A stretch of DNA of 64,000 nucleotides, from NCBI GenBank assembly GCA_944383015.1, contig CALWOC010000004.1, positions 53,373 to 117,372 on the forward strand. Reading direction: 5' to 3'. The notes beneath the pieces were generated by a model, which worked only from the letters and a program-made list of their open reading frames with translations, was not told where the DNA came from and searched no databases. Numbering within the stretch: the first letter of the stretch is position 1; each line of letters opens with the position of its first letter. Origin of the DNA: an uncultured Clostridia bacterium (GTDB taxonomy: Bacteria > Bacillota > Clostridia > TANB77 > CAG-465). The translations under genes and the position numbers were made by a program. Below are positions 26,250 through 35,568 of the stretch, in pieces.

Positions 26250-27353
26250 TTACACATTAATTTTTGATTTTTTAGCATTTTTTATCATTTTAAAGAATAT
26301 TAGTAATATAGGGAGTAGCATCCCTATGAGAATTACATAAATAATACTACTATTTACTATCTCATAAAATACAATTCCTTCTTTAAAAATCAAAGAAGTA
26401 GCAATATAAATGGCAATACAAATTATAATCGAATAATACTTTTTAAATCTCTTTCCAGGTAATATATTAATCATATAATAAAATAAAAACGTAAGTAAAT
26501 AAAAAGAATTAAAGTAAAAGTGTAAAGCTAAGATATTCTCTACTCTTTCTAAAAGATTAAAAAGAGAAAATTGTTTAAGAGCTATATATTCCGGAAATCT
26601 AAATATACTGATAAAATCCTCTCCTAATACCAATATAGTTGCAAAAATAATCACTAGTTGAACAACATTACTAAATACAATCATTTTAAATATTATAGAT
26701 GAGGCTCTATCTTTATCTTTAATTCTATTTCTTGAAGTAACTAATAACATACAAAAAGCAACAATACTTAAAATAATATATATTAGTATTGAATGAAATA
26801 AATCAGGAACACTTGTATTAAATATAGGTTCTATATTTATAATATTAAATTTAGGATATAAACCCAATATATCAATTAAAATAAATACAATACTAATTAT
26901 AGTAAATATTTGATTAGCTTTTATTATTACAGATAAGTTTTTAGAACATATATACACAATAGGTAATAAAACTAGTACTTTAAAAAAATTAATAGAAGAA
27001 TCTGACAAATATTCTATATTTAAAAAATTTGATATATTAAACACAATAATACATGCTATAATAAAAAAAGTGATAAATAACATTCCATTTAATATTTTTG
27101 AAAATATTTTTCCAAATAAGTTTTTGTTTAATTCAATCAAATTTGATGTATTATTATTTTTAAATATATAATTAAAAATATAAAATAGCCCCAAAGAAAT
27201 AACAGAACCTACAATCACTGCAATATATGTATCATTTTTAGATAAATTAAACATTATATATGAACCAAGGCCTAAAAACATTGCTAAAAATGATGACAAA
27301 AAAATACAACTAACTCCAAAACTATATATTTCTTTAGACTCCTTTTCTACCAT
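26250..27353 (-). CDS. gerAB: Spore germination receptor subunit B (GerAB family)
   Basis: GerAB-type subunits are ten-helix membrane proteins of the amino acid/polyamine transporter superfamily that bind the germinant in the spore inner membrane. This 367-residue protein has about ten hydrophobic segments and the family start in which a soluble tail leads into SCIFLSSFLAMFLGLGSYIMF. The segment FRFPEYIALKQFSLFNLLERVE matches the conserved RxPExIAxKQFxxxxRxE-type region of GerB proteins. Its ATG overlaps the end of the GerC-type gene, with GGAGG upstream. The symbol denotes the subunit class; which of the several ger operons this corresponds to cannot be told. Confidence 0.87.
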   Translation of the reverse strand: MVEKESKEIYSFGVSCIFLSSFLAMFLGLGSYIMFNLSKNDTYIAVIVGSVISLGLFYIFNYIFKNNNTSNLIELNKNLFGKIFSKILNGMLFITFFIIACIIVFNISNFLNIEYLSDSSINFFKVLVLLPIVYICSKNLSVIIKANQIFTIISIVFILIDILGLYPKFNIINIEPIFNTSVPDLFHSILIYIILSIVAFCMLLVTSRNRIKDKDRASSIIFKMIVFSNVVQLVIIFATILVLGEDFISIFRFPEYIALKQFSLFNLLERVENILALHFYFNSFYLLTFLFYYMINILPGKRFKKYYSIIICIAIYIATSLIFKEGIVFYEIVNSSIIYVILIGMLLPILLIFFKMIKNAKKSKINV

Positions 27354-28414
27354 GTTTTATTTATCCCTCCTTGATTAGAAATGTTTACTTGTGTATTTAC
27401 ATTCACATTTAACTTTTGCAAGTAATTATCTTGAGTATATAATTGATTTTTCTTTCTATAAAGCAAATTACCAAAGCCAAGTATATCACTATTATATTCA
27501 TTTTTAATTTTATTATAAAATACGAGCATCTCATTATTAATTTTTTCTTCAAAATTATTTTCTATCTCTTCGAGTTTTTCACTGTTTGTTATTTTAATAT
27601 CTTTACTTGTTTCAGATAGATTTGCCTTTATCTTTATCTCAATATTAATAGTATCTTCATTTTCAATACTTATTTTACTTTTGGAATCCATAACCTCTGC
27701 AACTATTAAATTATCTCCTTGACCAACGCTCAAAATTATATTACTAATCTCGTTAATAAGTATATTATATAACACACTTTCCTGTGAAGTTAAGTATCCG
27801 GCCATATTCCAGTCTCTAAAATATGCCATGTCATTTATTACTATTTTTTCGTCTTTAATAGATATAGAATTTGCACATATTTCATCTCCATCTTTTAAAA
27901 TCGTCTTAATAATTTCATTTAAATTTTTTAAATTTGCTATTCCTCTATATTTTTCTGTAGCTTGCAAAAATGATACCATATCAATTTTTTCAGTATTTAT
28001 TATATCTATTATTTCACTTGATTTAGCACCATTTGCAATAAATAAATAAAATGCATTGCTTCCCTCATTATCCCTTATAAAAAAGTCTAATACATTTTCT
28101 GTTTGAGTTTTAGCTACTTCTTCTGATATTACTAGTGTTTCCATATGAGCTAAATATAACTTTTTAGGAGAAATTCCAACTATATTTCTTGCAGCATCAT
28201 GTACAGAATCTCCAATTGCTTCATACACTATCCCACTATTAGTATTTTCTGAATCTGATGTATCAATTACTATAGCAGATATATGATATTTTCCATCTTC
28301 AGTCAAGTCTATTCCCATTGCTTTTACTATTGCTAAATCTGTTAGCTCTTTTATACTACTAAAACCATTAAATATAATAACAAATACTAATAAAGCTATT
28401 ACATATTTTCTCAT
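27347..28414 (-). CDS. gerAC: Spore germination receptor subunit C (GerAC family) without lipobox
   Basis: Ger(x)C subunits are normally lipoproteins on the outer face of the spore inner membrane. This protein of 355 residues has the family start after its signal, ELTDLAIVKAMGIDLTEDGKY, which matches the usual REIxxLAIVxAxGIDxxxxG pattern. Later come KLYLAHMETLVISEEVAK and a C-terminal domain. The hydrophobic N-terminus ALLVFVIIFNGFSSIKEL has no cysteine, although nearly all GerAC proteins have an LxGCWD-type lipobox at this point. It therefore appears anchored by an uncleaved helix or secreted rather than lipidated. ATG at 28414 has AGGTGATTTTT upstream. It starts 10 nt after the GerAA stop. 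Confidence 0.88.
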   Translation of the reverse strand: MRKYVIALLVFVIIFNGFSSIKELTDLAIVKAMGIDLTEDGKYHISAIVIDTSDSENTNSGIVYEAIGDSVHDAARNIVGISPKKLYLAHMETLVISEEVAKTQTENVLDFFIRDNEGSNAFYLFIANGAKSSEIIDIINTEKIDMVSFLQATEKYRGIANLKNLNEIIKTILKDGDEICANSISIKDEKIVINDMAYFRDWNMAGYLTSQESVLYNILINEISNIILSVGQGDNLIVAEVMDSKSKISIENEDTINIEIKIKANLSETSKDIKITNSEKLEEIENNFEEKINNEMLVFYNKIKNEYNSDILGFGNLLYRKKNQLYTQDNYLQKLNVNVNTQVNISNQGGINKTW

Positions 28415-28423
28415 AAAAATCAC

Positions 28424-29902
28424 CTATTCTCTACTTCTAGTCAAGTTATTAGTGAGTATTTTTTGCCTTGTATGATCTTTTGGAATTGCCATTCTTGTAA
28501 ACAAACTTTTCTTAACTTGAGTCATATTTAAAGGGGCTACAGGATATGTAAATGATTTTGTATAACTATTAGTGCTGACAAGACTTGTAACAAATAAAAT
28601 AGTTGCCATAGCCATACCAATAAGTCCACATAAACTTGCAAAAATCATATATATTGCTCGCCATTTTCTAAGAGCATTTATAACATTTATATCTGAAAAT
28701 GTTAAACCAGAAATGGTAGTTAAAGCTACTACAATAATCATTATAGGTGAGACTATTCCCGCACTTACAGCTGCATCACCTAATATTAAAGCTCCAACTA
28801 TAGACATAGTATTTCCTGATATTTTATTTGATCTTAAATCACTTTCTCTTAATATTTCAAAAGCAAAGACCATTGTAATTGCTTCAATAAAAGCTGGAAA
28901 AGGTACCCCTTCTCTTTGTGCGGCAAATGAAGTTAAAAGCTCAGTAGGTATTGATTCCTGATCAAAAGTTATCAAAGATAGATAAAAAGCAGGAACCATT
29001 ACAGTAAGTATTAAGCACATATATCTTATTATTTTTGTAATGGTTACGTTCTTAGATTTTTGATAAACGTCATCTATATTGTTTATAAAATCTTCGAAAA
29101 AAGCTGGTAAAATCAAAACATATGGGCTATTATCTACTAACACAGCGATTCTTCCTTGCAATAAATAGTATGAGACAATGTCTGGTCTTTCTGTATTTAT
29201 AGATACAGGAAAGTCAGATTCATTTTTTTCCTCAATATATTCTTGGATATAATTAACATCAAGTATTCCATCTATAACAATTTTATTTATTTTTTCTTCT
29301 ACTAAATCAACAAGCTCTGACTTAGCAATATTTGATACATACATTATTCCTACAGTGGTATTAGTTTTTGTCCCAATTTTAGTCTCTTTGTATTCTAATT
29401 TTTCAGTTTTTATCCTACGCCTTATTAGTCCAATATTTGTCATTATATTTTCGACAAATGAATCTTTTGCTCCTCTTACAGAATTTTCACTTGTAGGCTC
29501 TGAAATTCCTCTTATAAGAGATGCTTTTGTCTCTACTGCATAAATATTTTCATCTAAAACTATTAAAACAAAACCAGACAAAATATATGTAAACAAGTTA
29601 TCCTTCTCTTTATCTAATTTTTTAATTTTATTTATTGCAATACTATTTTCAAGGTCAATTTTTTTTGAATTAATTCCTATTTTCTCTTCGATTTTACTTT
29701 TTAAGTTATTTTTATCTTCCAGTTCATCACTACTTATTATATCAACAAGACTTCTTATAACAAAATTAGATACTAAACTCGAATCTATAAGTGCATCACT
29801 AAAAGCAATAAACACTTTTTTGTTTTTTATATTTAATTCTCTAAAATATATATCATCTAAATTTTTTAATCTACTCTTTAAATACTCAATTAAATTCTCC
29901 AT
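28424..29902 (-). CDS. gerAA: Spore germination receptor subunit A (GerAA family)
   Basis: GerAA subunits span the spore inner membrane and form the receptor complex with B and C subunits. This 492-residue protein has a large N-terminal cytosolic part (about 1-285) with the conserved GISEPTSENSVRGAKDSFVE (about 132-151) and TNIGLIRRRIK. Four to five membrane helices follow, with the family segment REGVPFPAFIEAITMVFAFEILRE (in part) and PVAPLNMTQVKKSLF near the end. It is the first gene of the operon, with AGGAGTAAATATAT before the ATG. The gene order is A-C-B instead of the A-B-C order of Bacillus gerA. Confidence 0.93.
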   Translation of the reverse strand: MENLIEYLKSRLKNLDDIYFRELNIKNKKVFIAFSDALIDSSLVSNFVIRSLVDIISSDELEDKNNLKSKIEEKIGINSKKIDLENSIAINKIKKLDKEKDNLFTYILSGFVLIVLDENIYAVETKASLIRGISEPTSENSVRGAKDSFVENIMTNIGLIRRRIKTEKLEYKETKIGTKTNTTVGIMYVSNIAKSELVDLVEEKINKIVIDGILDVNYIQEYIEEKNESDFPVSINTERPDIVSYYLLQGRIAVLVDNSPYVLILPAFFEDFINNIDDVYQKSKNVTITKIIRYMCLILTVMVPAFYLSLITFDQESIPTELLTSFAAQREGVPFPAFIEAITMVFAFEILRESDLRSNKISGNTMSIVGALILGDAAVSAGIVSPIMIIVVALTTISGLTFSDINVINALRKWRAIYMIFASLCGLIGMAMATILFVTSLVSTNSYTKSFTYPVAPLNMTQVKKSLFTRMAIPKDHTRQKILTNNLTRSRE

Positions 29903-29951
29903 ATATATTTACTCCTATTATAGTTATGATTCAAAAATAAAAAAAATATAC

Positions 29952-29985
29952 AAAAAAGAAGTTATAAATAAAATTATAACTTCTT
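29952..29985 (-). terminator. Terminator after the SDR gene at 29984
   Basis: AAGAAGTTATAA and TTATAACTTCTT form a 12-bp stem, followed on the minus strand by TTTTTTG; the stop codon overlaps its 5' arm. Confidence 0.8.
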
Positions 29986-30739
29986 AATAATATCTTTTCC
30001 CATTTTGTGTAATATATAACAAATATTTTGAAATATTTATTGGGATAATTTTATTTAAAATATGTGTAAATTTATTAAAAGCACCTGGTACAATAACCTC
30101 TTTATTTTTTAAAAGTTTATTTATTGCATATTCTGCAACTTTTTGTGAATTACTTGGTGGGACAAAGAAACTAACTCCTAAATCACTATTAAAATTAGTA
30201 TCTACTGCACCAGCACACAGAGTAGATACAACTACGTTTATTTTCTTCATTCTAAGTTCTGTATTTATTGCTCTACTCATACTCGTTATATATGCTTTAC
30301 TTGCATAATATGAGCTCATAAGTGGTCCTGGCATAAATCCTAAAACAGATGATACATTAAGTATCTTTCCTCTATTTTTCTTTACCATATCTTTTAAATA
30401 TAATTTTGTCAATACATCTGTAGCTATAACATTCAAATTAAGCATTCCTATCTCTTTACTAACATCTATATCATAAAATTCACCATATAGTCCAACTCCT
30501 GCATTGTTTATCAAAATGTCAATATCATCTTCTTTAGTAAGATCATATAACTTATACATATTTGATATTATGCTTAAATCTAAATCTATTATTTTAACTT
30601 TGGTTTTACACTCTCTTCTAAGATTTTCTAAACAATCCTTTCTTCTTGCAACAACTATTAGTTCATATCCAATTTTGCTAAGATATCTTGCTATACTATA
30701 CCCAATCCCAGAAGATGCTCCTGTTACTAAAGCTTTCAT
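29984..30739 (-). CDS. SDR-family oxidoreductase (YqjQ/DltE-like)
   Basis: This 251-residue classical short-chain dehydrogenase has the cofactor loop TGASSGIG (6-13), NNAG (78-81), catalytic Ser near 131 and YYASK with Tyr144 and Lys148. The C-terminal extension of about 40 residues contains PIN-type hydrophobic stretches typical of the DltE/YqjQ subgroup, and GAGAVDT-like CAGAVDTNF after the active site. The enzyme is cytosolic, perhaps membrane-associated through its C-terminus. The substrate is unknown. The ATG is preceded by GGAAAGAGGAAAAATAT. It stands alone between the ger operon and a divergent membrane-protein gene, and is not closely related to the SDR at 139. Confidence 0.87.
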   Translation of the reverse strand: MKALVTGASSGIGYSIARYLSKIGYELIVVARRKDCLENLRRECKTKVKIIDLDLSIISNMYKLYDLTKEDDIDILINNAGVGLYGEFYDIDVSKEIGMLNLNVIATDVLTKLYLKDMVKKNRGKILNVSSVLGFMPGPLMSSYYASKAYITSMSRAINTELRMKKINVVVSTLCAGAVDTNFNSDLGVSFFVPPSNSQKVAEYAINKLLKNKEVIVPGAFNKFTHILNKIIPINISKYLLYITQNGKRYY

Positions 30740-30826
30740 ATATTTTTCCTCTTTCCTCTTTTCTTATCTTTTATCATTATATTTAGATAATGTCAAGCAT
30801 AATTTTAATTATTGTAAACTGTAATG

Positions 30827-30855
30827 TTGAAAAATAAGTCAAAATATAGTATAAT
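30827..30855 (+). promoter_or_regulatory. Sigma-A promoter of the Pr6Pr-like gene
   Basis: TTGAAA (30827-30832), a 17-nt spacer and perfect TATAAT (30850-30855) place the transcript start near 30862, 19 nt before the ATG at 30881. This also argues against a start upstream at 30824. Confidence 0.75.
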
Positions 30856-30880
30856 AGTCTTTATTGTGAGGTGTTGTAAT

Positions 30881-31558
30881 ATGTATAGCAAAAGAAGATT
30901 TTCTTCTGCTTTTAAAGTAACCATAATTTTGTGTTGCTTAATTGGAATTTTGTCTAATCTAATTAAGACAACATCACTTGCAAGTATTTTTTCTTTTTAT
31001 ACAATGCAAAGTAACTTGCTTGTGTTAGTTTTTTACTTAGGATACTTTATCATTAGAAAATTTAGACCAAATTTTGATAACTCGAATGTGTATTACATAT
31101 TAAAGGGAGCAGTAATAATGGCAATATTTCTTACATTTGTTGTATATAATATATCGCTTAAACAGCTTGATTTTATGATGGATGTAAGAACTTCTTCATC
31201 AAATATATTAAACCTATCGAACATATTTGTTCACTTTATAAACCCAATTCTGGTTTTTATAGATTATATTATATTTGATGAAAAAGGAAGATTTAAACCA
31301 AAGTATATTCCTGCTTGGTGTATATTTCCAGCCTTGTACCCTGTATATGTCTACACATATGCTTATTTAGGTGGTCGTTTCTTTGGAGTTGGTGGATCCA
31401 AAAAGTATGCCTATTTTTTCTTAGATATAGACAAAATAGGCATAGATGGTGTAATAGGCTATCTTTTACTTTTTACTATCAGCTTCATAATGGTAAGTTT
31501 TCTTGTTGTAAAATTTGATGGGTTACTAAAAAAGCGGAAAGAAAGAAAAAAGCACTAA
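30881..31558 (+). CDS. Pr6Pr/FAR-17a-like six-helix membrane protein
   Basis: This protein of 225 residues has six hydrophobic helices and resembles the Pr6Pr (FAR-17a/AIG1-like) membrane family. Supporting segments are FYTMQSNLLVLVFY in helix 2, HFINPILVFIDYIIFDEKGRF (in part) and YPVYVYTYAYLGG, which have the conserved Thr/Asn and His residues used by related eukaryotic lipid hydrolases. The function in bacteria is unknown; hydrolysis of fatty acid esters is a possibility by analogy only. ATG at 30881 is chosen because GTGAGGTG lies upstream and the promoter ends at 30855. It is a one-gene unit closed by a strong bidirectional terminator. Confidence 0.72.
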   Translation: MYSKRRFSSAFKVTIILCCLIGILSNLIKTTSLASIFSFYTMQSNLLVLVFYLGYFIIRKFRPNFDNSNVYYILKGAVIMAIFLTFVVYNISLKQLDFMMDVRTSSSNILNLSNIFVHFINPILVFIDYIIFDEKGRFKPKYIPAWCIFPALYPVYVYTYAYLGGRFFGVGGSKKYAYFFLDIDKIGIDGVIGYLLLFTISFIMVSFLVVKFDGLLKKRKERKKH

Positions 31559-31575
31559 TCTACTGCCAGTACCTA

Positions 31576-31613
31576 GAAAAAGCAGCTCTTTATAAGAGCT
31601 GCTATATGTTTTT
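31576..31613. terminator. Strong bidirectional terminator
   Basis: AGCAGCTCTT (31581-31590) pairs with AAGAGCTGCT (31594-31603); the minus strand continues with TTTTTC and the plus strand with ATATGTTTTT. It separates convergent units. Confidence 0.87.
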
Positions 31614-32763
31614 ACATTGCCTTTTTAAATAATTCTATAAAAACATCTTTTGTTACTTCTCTTGGATTTCCAGGTCTACAAGCATCATTCATTGCTTTTT
31701 GTGCAAGCATTTCAAGATCTTCTTCTCTACAGCCTGTATCTTTAACAGTTTGAGTAATTCCCACTTTTCTAGATAAATCTTCAATCATTTCAACAAATTT
31801 ATTTATAACTTCATCTTTATTCATAGATTTTGCATCTACACCTAAAGCTATTAAAATTTCTCTAAATCTTTCATAGCATACTTCACCATTAAATCTCATT
31901 ACTGTTGGAAGTAAAATAGCATTTGCAAGTCCATGAGGTGTATCGTATACAGCACCAAGTTGATGTGCCATTGAATGAACTATACCAAGACCAACATTTG
32001 AAAATCCCATACCAGCTATATATTGTGCAAGTCCCATTTTCTCTACAGCTTCCTCATCTTTATCATTTACAGCAGCTGGTAAATATTCAAATATTAATTT
32101 AATTGCTTGCATATGAAACATATCTGACATTGTATTATGGGCTTTTGTAATATATCCTTCAACTGCATGAGTTAAAGCATCCATACCAGTAGATGCAGCA
32201 ATAGACTTTGGCATTGAAGCCATAAGCTCTGTATCTATAATTGCAAGCACAGGAATATCATGTGGATCTACACATACCATCTTAACTTCTCTATCCTCAT
32301 CTGTAATAACATAATTTATTGTTACCTCAGCAGCAGTACCTGCAGTTGTTGGAAGTGCAATTATTGGTAAAGATTTATTTTTAGTATTAACTGCTCCTTC
32401 AAGCGATACAATATCCTCTTTATCTGGATTTGTCATTATAATACCTATTGCCTTTGCAGTATCAATACTTGATCCACCACCAACTGCAACTATTACATCT
32501 GCTTGTGCTGTTTTACAAGCTTTAAGTCCATCCCATACATTTGCTTTTGTAGGATTTGGTTTCACATCTGAGTACACGCTATATGCAATTTTAGCTTTAT
32601 CTAACACATCTGTAACTTTAGTAGTAACCCCACAATCAAATAAAGATTTATCTGTAACTACTAATACCTTTTTATATCCTCTGTTTTTTATTTCCTCAGC
32701 AAGAACTTCTCTTGCACCAGTTCCAAAATATGATGTTTCATTTAATACAAATTTAGTTGCCAC
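31612..32763 (-). CDS. Iron-containing alcohol dehydrogenase
   Basis: This 383-residue enzyme belongs to the iron-dependent (type III) alcohol dehydrogenases such as lactaldehyde reductase, 1,3-propanediol and butanol dehydrogenases, which interconvert aldehydes and alcohols with NAD(P). Visible features are the cofactor motif GGGSSIDTAKAIG (about 95-107) and the aldehyde-binding PTTAGTAAEVT. The metal ligands lie in the Asp of TGMDALTHAVEGY and the His residues of GIVHSMAHQLGAVYDTPHG. The start codon is GTG at 32763 with ATTAGGAGGTAATATAA upstream. It is the last gene of the FIST-ALDH-ADH operon, so the pair likely handles the same aldehyde. The exact substrate is not determinable. Confidence 0.93.
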   Translation of the reverse strand: MATKFVLNETSYFGTGAREVLAEEIKNRGYKKVLVVTDKSLFDCGVTTKVTDVLDKAKIAYSVYSDVKPNPTKANVWDGLKACKTAQADVIVAVGGGSSIDTAKAIGIIMTNPDKEDIVSLEGAVNTKNKSLPIIALPTTAGTAAEVTINYVITDEDREVKMVCVDPHDIPVLAIIDTELMASMPKSIAASTGMDALTHAVEGYITKAHNTMSDMFHMQAIKLIFEYLPAAVNDKDEEAVEKMGLAQYIAGMGFSNVGLGIVHSMAHQLGAVYDTPHGLANAILLPTVMRFNGEVCYERFREILIALGVDAKSMNKDEVINKFVEMIEDLSRKVGITQTVKDTGCREEDLEMLAQKAMNDACRPGNPREVTKDVFIELFKKAM

Positions 32764-32815
32764 TTATATTACCTCCTAATTATTCTATACATATTATTTG
32801 TATTTATTTATATAA

Positions 32816-34274
32816 TTATTCAAGTACATCTTTAAGTACTATTGTCTTAATTCTTGATACTTCTTCAAGTGTTGTAGCAATACCTTCATTTCCAATACCA
32901 CTATGTTTCCATCCACCAAAAGGCATCTCTGCACTTCTGTAGAAACTTGCACCATTTACAATTGCTCCTCCACATTCAAGCTTAGATGCAACTTGAATTC
33001 CTAATTTATAATCTTTAGTTATTACACATCCACATAAACCATAAGAAGATTGATTAGCAATTTCAATTGCTTCTTCTACTGTATCAAATCCAATTACTGG
33101 AATAACTGGTCCAAAAATTTCCATATCTTTTGCAACATCCATATCTTTTGTTACGTTATCTAAAATTGTAGGACCATAATATGCAGAATATCTTTTCCCA
33201 CCACAAACTATTTTTGCACCTTGTTCTACTGTCTTATTTACATATTCTTCAACTCTTTTTGCAGCTGGAATGTTAATTAATGGTCCCATATCTGTATCAA
33301 ATGATGATGGATCTCCAACTTTAAGTTTTGATATAACTTCTTTCATTCTATCAATAAATTCTTGTTTTCTAGAATTATGAATTAAAAATCTCTTACTTGC
33401 ACAACATACTTGTCCTGCATTATATAGTCTTCCCCAAATAGCTTCTTTAATTGCTAAATCCATATCTCCATCTTCAAGCATAATAAATGCATCATTTCCA
33501 CCTAATTCTAAAAGTACATGTGTTAAATTTTGAGCACAAGTAGCCATTGTTTGCATACCTGCAGCTGTACTTCCAGTAAGTGATACAAGATGAACACCTG
33601 GATGTCTTGCTAATGCCTGTCCACAAGTTGGTCCATCTCCAGTTAATACCTGAATGCATCCAGCTGGTACTCCAGCTTCAACCATTAATCTTACATACTC
33701 AATAAGAGTAAGTGGATTATAGTTAGATGGTTTAACAATAACTGCATTTCCCATTATTAAAGCAGATGGTACTTTTTGTCCAAACAAATCACATGGAAAA
33801 TTAAATGGTATAATAGCAGCAATAACGCCTATTGGCTCTCTTACTGTAATCTGCATACATTTCTCTTGACCTGGTTCTGCTTCTCCTATTAAGCTTTCTC
33901 CATATAAATGTTTTGCCTTTTCAACATAACCACTAACAAAATTTCTACAGTTACCAATTTCTGCTATTGCCTCTTTAATTGGCTTACCTGTTTCACTAGA
34001 TAATAACCATGCAAGATCATCTGCATGCTCTTCTACTAGTTCTACAAATCTATTTAATATTCTTCCTCTTTCATGCATTGGTACTTTTGCCCATTTTTTC
34101 TGTTCTATTTGGGCAACTTTTACAGCTTCATCCACATCTGCATCAGAACAATTTGGAACTTTAGCTATTATTTCTTGAGTAGCAGGGTTATCTACCTCAA
34201 TATACTTACCATCTTTAGCTTCTTTCCATTCATAACCAATTAAATTTTTAGGATTACCCTGTGGAGCTCTTCAT
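32816..34274 (-). CDS. Aldehyde dehydrogenase with an anomalous start region
   Basis: NAD(P)-dependent aldehyde dehydrogenase oxidising an aldehyde to its acid. Counting from an internal GTG at 34135, it has PFNFP (Asn112), the general base in LELGGND (Glu210) and the nucleophile in NAGQVCCASKR (Cys244 or Cys245). Homology clearly extends upstream of that GTG through KNLIGYEWKEAKDGKYIEVD and NPATQEIIAKVP, the usual N-terminus. In this upstream frame there is no ATG, GTG or TTG, and the frame runs back into the TGA of the FIST gene. An ATG at 34274-34272, overlapping that TGA, would give MKSSTG and then need a +1 shift at GGG-TAA (34259-34254) to enter the enzyme frame. So either a 1-base insertion, an error or recoding is present; about 485 residues if corrected. 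Confidence 0.85.
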
Positions 34275-35437
34275 TTACCAAGTCCAGTAAATGATAACAT
34301 AAGACCTCCGCATGTATTTCTATCATTATTATTTGAACCATACTCACCAAATGTAAATATAGTTATAAATGGTGTATCTCCTGCTTCATCTTTAAGTCTT
34401 TTTGCAACCTCATCTATTCTATCACCGATTCCAAGTTTTCTTCCTCCACAGTGAATTAGTAAATATGCACCCACACCATTTGGTAGTTTTTCTTTTACAG
34501 CCTTCATAGTATTTGTAGTTGACTCAATAAGTTCATCAACTGATCCTTCCATACGAACTATTGCTGTCTTTTCAGCAAGTTGATTTCCAATATTCATAGA
34601 TAAATCATCATTTCCTGCCATTGGATGACGAATTGCTACTAAATCTCCTAGTCTATCTTTTACACCAAGTGGTGATAAAATAGTTTCAACTAATAGATTT
34701 CCACCCATAAGGTCATCTATTTTTTTACCAGTCCATTTAGAGTATTGCTCTAATGCTGGAATTCCATTTATTTCAACCAATTTTCTTTTATTTTCAACTT
34801 TTGTAATAATACCAACATCATCTGTTTCTCTATAAGCACCAGTATATACATTAGATAAAGGTTTATCTGTATAGAAAAATGCAACTACACATCCATCATT
34901 AAATACAACATCATCTGTATATAATGACCAAAGTCCCTCAACAGTATTATCTGCAGCTGAACCCCCAAACATTGGTACTCTACCTATAACATCTTCAATA
35001 CCTTTTAAGTAATCTTCTTCTTCTTTTGGTGAAGCTGCCATATAAAAATATGAAGGTGCACATGTTTTTCCTGCTTTTTTCATTGCTTCTTCTGCAATTT
35101 TTCTTCCTGTCTCTCTTGCATCCTTATCTAACGCACTTCCTGCAACTCCTACACTCATTGCACTATCAGATAGAGCCATAACACCTACAAAACCATTTTC
35201 TGAAGTAATGAATCCATCTGGTACAATAATTCCGCCACTTGAAGTACATCCTACAATAGGAACTTCACCTAGGGCCTCTTTTGCTCCTTCTAATACTTCC
35301 TCTACATTATTGTCTACAGAAGTATAAAGTAAAGCTACTTTTGTTTGTGTTAGATTAGCTATAGCCTTTTGAGCTGCTTCTTTACCAGCATCTTTGCTTG
35401 ATTTAGCTATACTCCAACCAACATTTGATTTTAACAT
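34271..35437 (-). CDS. FIST-domain sensor protein
   Basis: FIST domains are sensory modules found with signalling proteins and thought to bind small ligands, perhaps amino acids. This 388-residue soluble protein has the FIST_N region (about 1-215) with VPIVGCTSSGGIIVPDGF, FMAASPKEE-like YMAASPKEEEDYLKGI and VPMFGGSAADNT. The FIST_C region (about 220-370) has LEINGIPALEQY-type VEINGIPALEQYSKW, IHCGGRKLGIGDRIDEV and FGEYG near the end. No output domain is attached. The ATG has AAGGGGGAGATTGT upstream and a clear promoter. As first gene of an operon with ALDH and alcohol dehydrogenase it may sense or handle their metabolite; that role is inferred from context only. Confidence 0.88.
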   Translation of the reverse strand: MLKSNVGWSIAKSSKDAGKEAAQKAIANLTQTKVALLYTSVDNNVEEVLEGAKEALGEVPIVGCTSSGGIIVPDGFITSENGFVGVMALSDSAMSVGVAGSALDKDARETGRKIAEEAMKKAGKTCAPSYFYMAASPKEEEDYLKGIEDVIGRVPMFGGSAADNTVEGLWSLYTDDVVFNDGCVVAFFYTDKPLSNVYTGAYRETDDVGIITKVENKRKLVEINGIPALEQYSKWTGKKIDDLMGGNLLVETILSPLGVKDRLGDLVAIRHPMAGNDDLSMNIGNQLAEKTAIVRMEGSVDELIESTTNTMKAVKEKLPNGVGAYLLIHCGGRKLGIGDRIDEVAKRLKDEAGDTPFITIFTFGEYGSNNNDRNTCGGLMLSFTGLGK

Positions 35438-35474
35438 ACAATCTCCCCCTTTGTAAAAAAACTTTTACACTTAA

Positions 35475-35503
35475 ATTGTATCAATAAAAAAAACATTAAT
35501 CAA
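35475..35503 (-). promoter_or_regulatory. Promoter of the FIST-ALDH-ADH operon
   Basis: The minus strand has TTGATT (35503-35498), a 17-nt spacer and TACAAT (35480-35475), 38 nt upstream of the FIST start codon. Confidence 0.6.
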
Positions 35504-35568
35504 TTATTTTTAATTATATTTTACACAAATTTCACAAGATAACAAACATTTAATATTATAATTTTTTA

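Noticed and set aside
34271..34273. TGA between FIST and ALDH as a selenocysteine codon making one fused protein
   Set aside because: The FIST domain ends naturally at this point, the ALDH N-terminus begins right after it, and I see no convincing selenocysteine insertion hairpin. Separate genes with an indel or frameshift explain it better.
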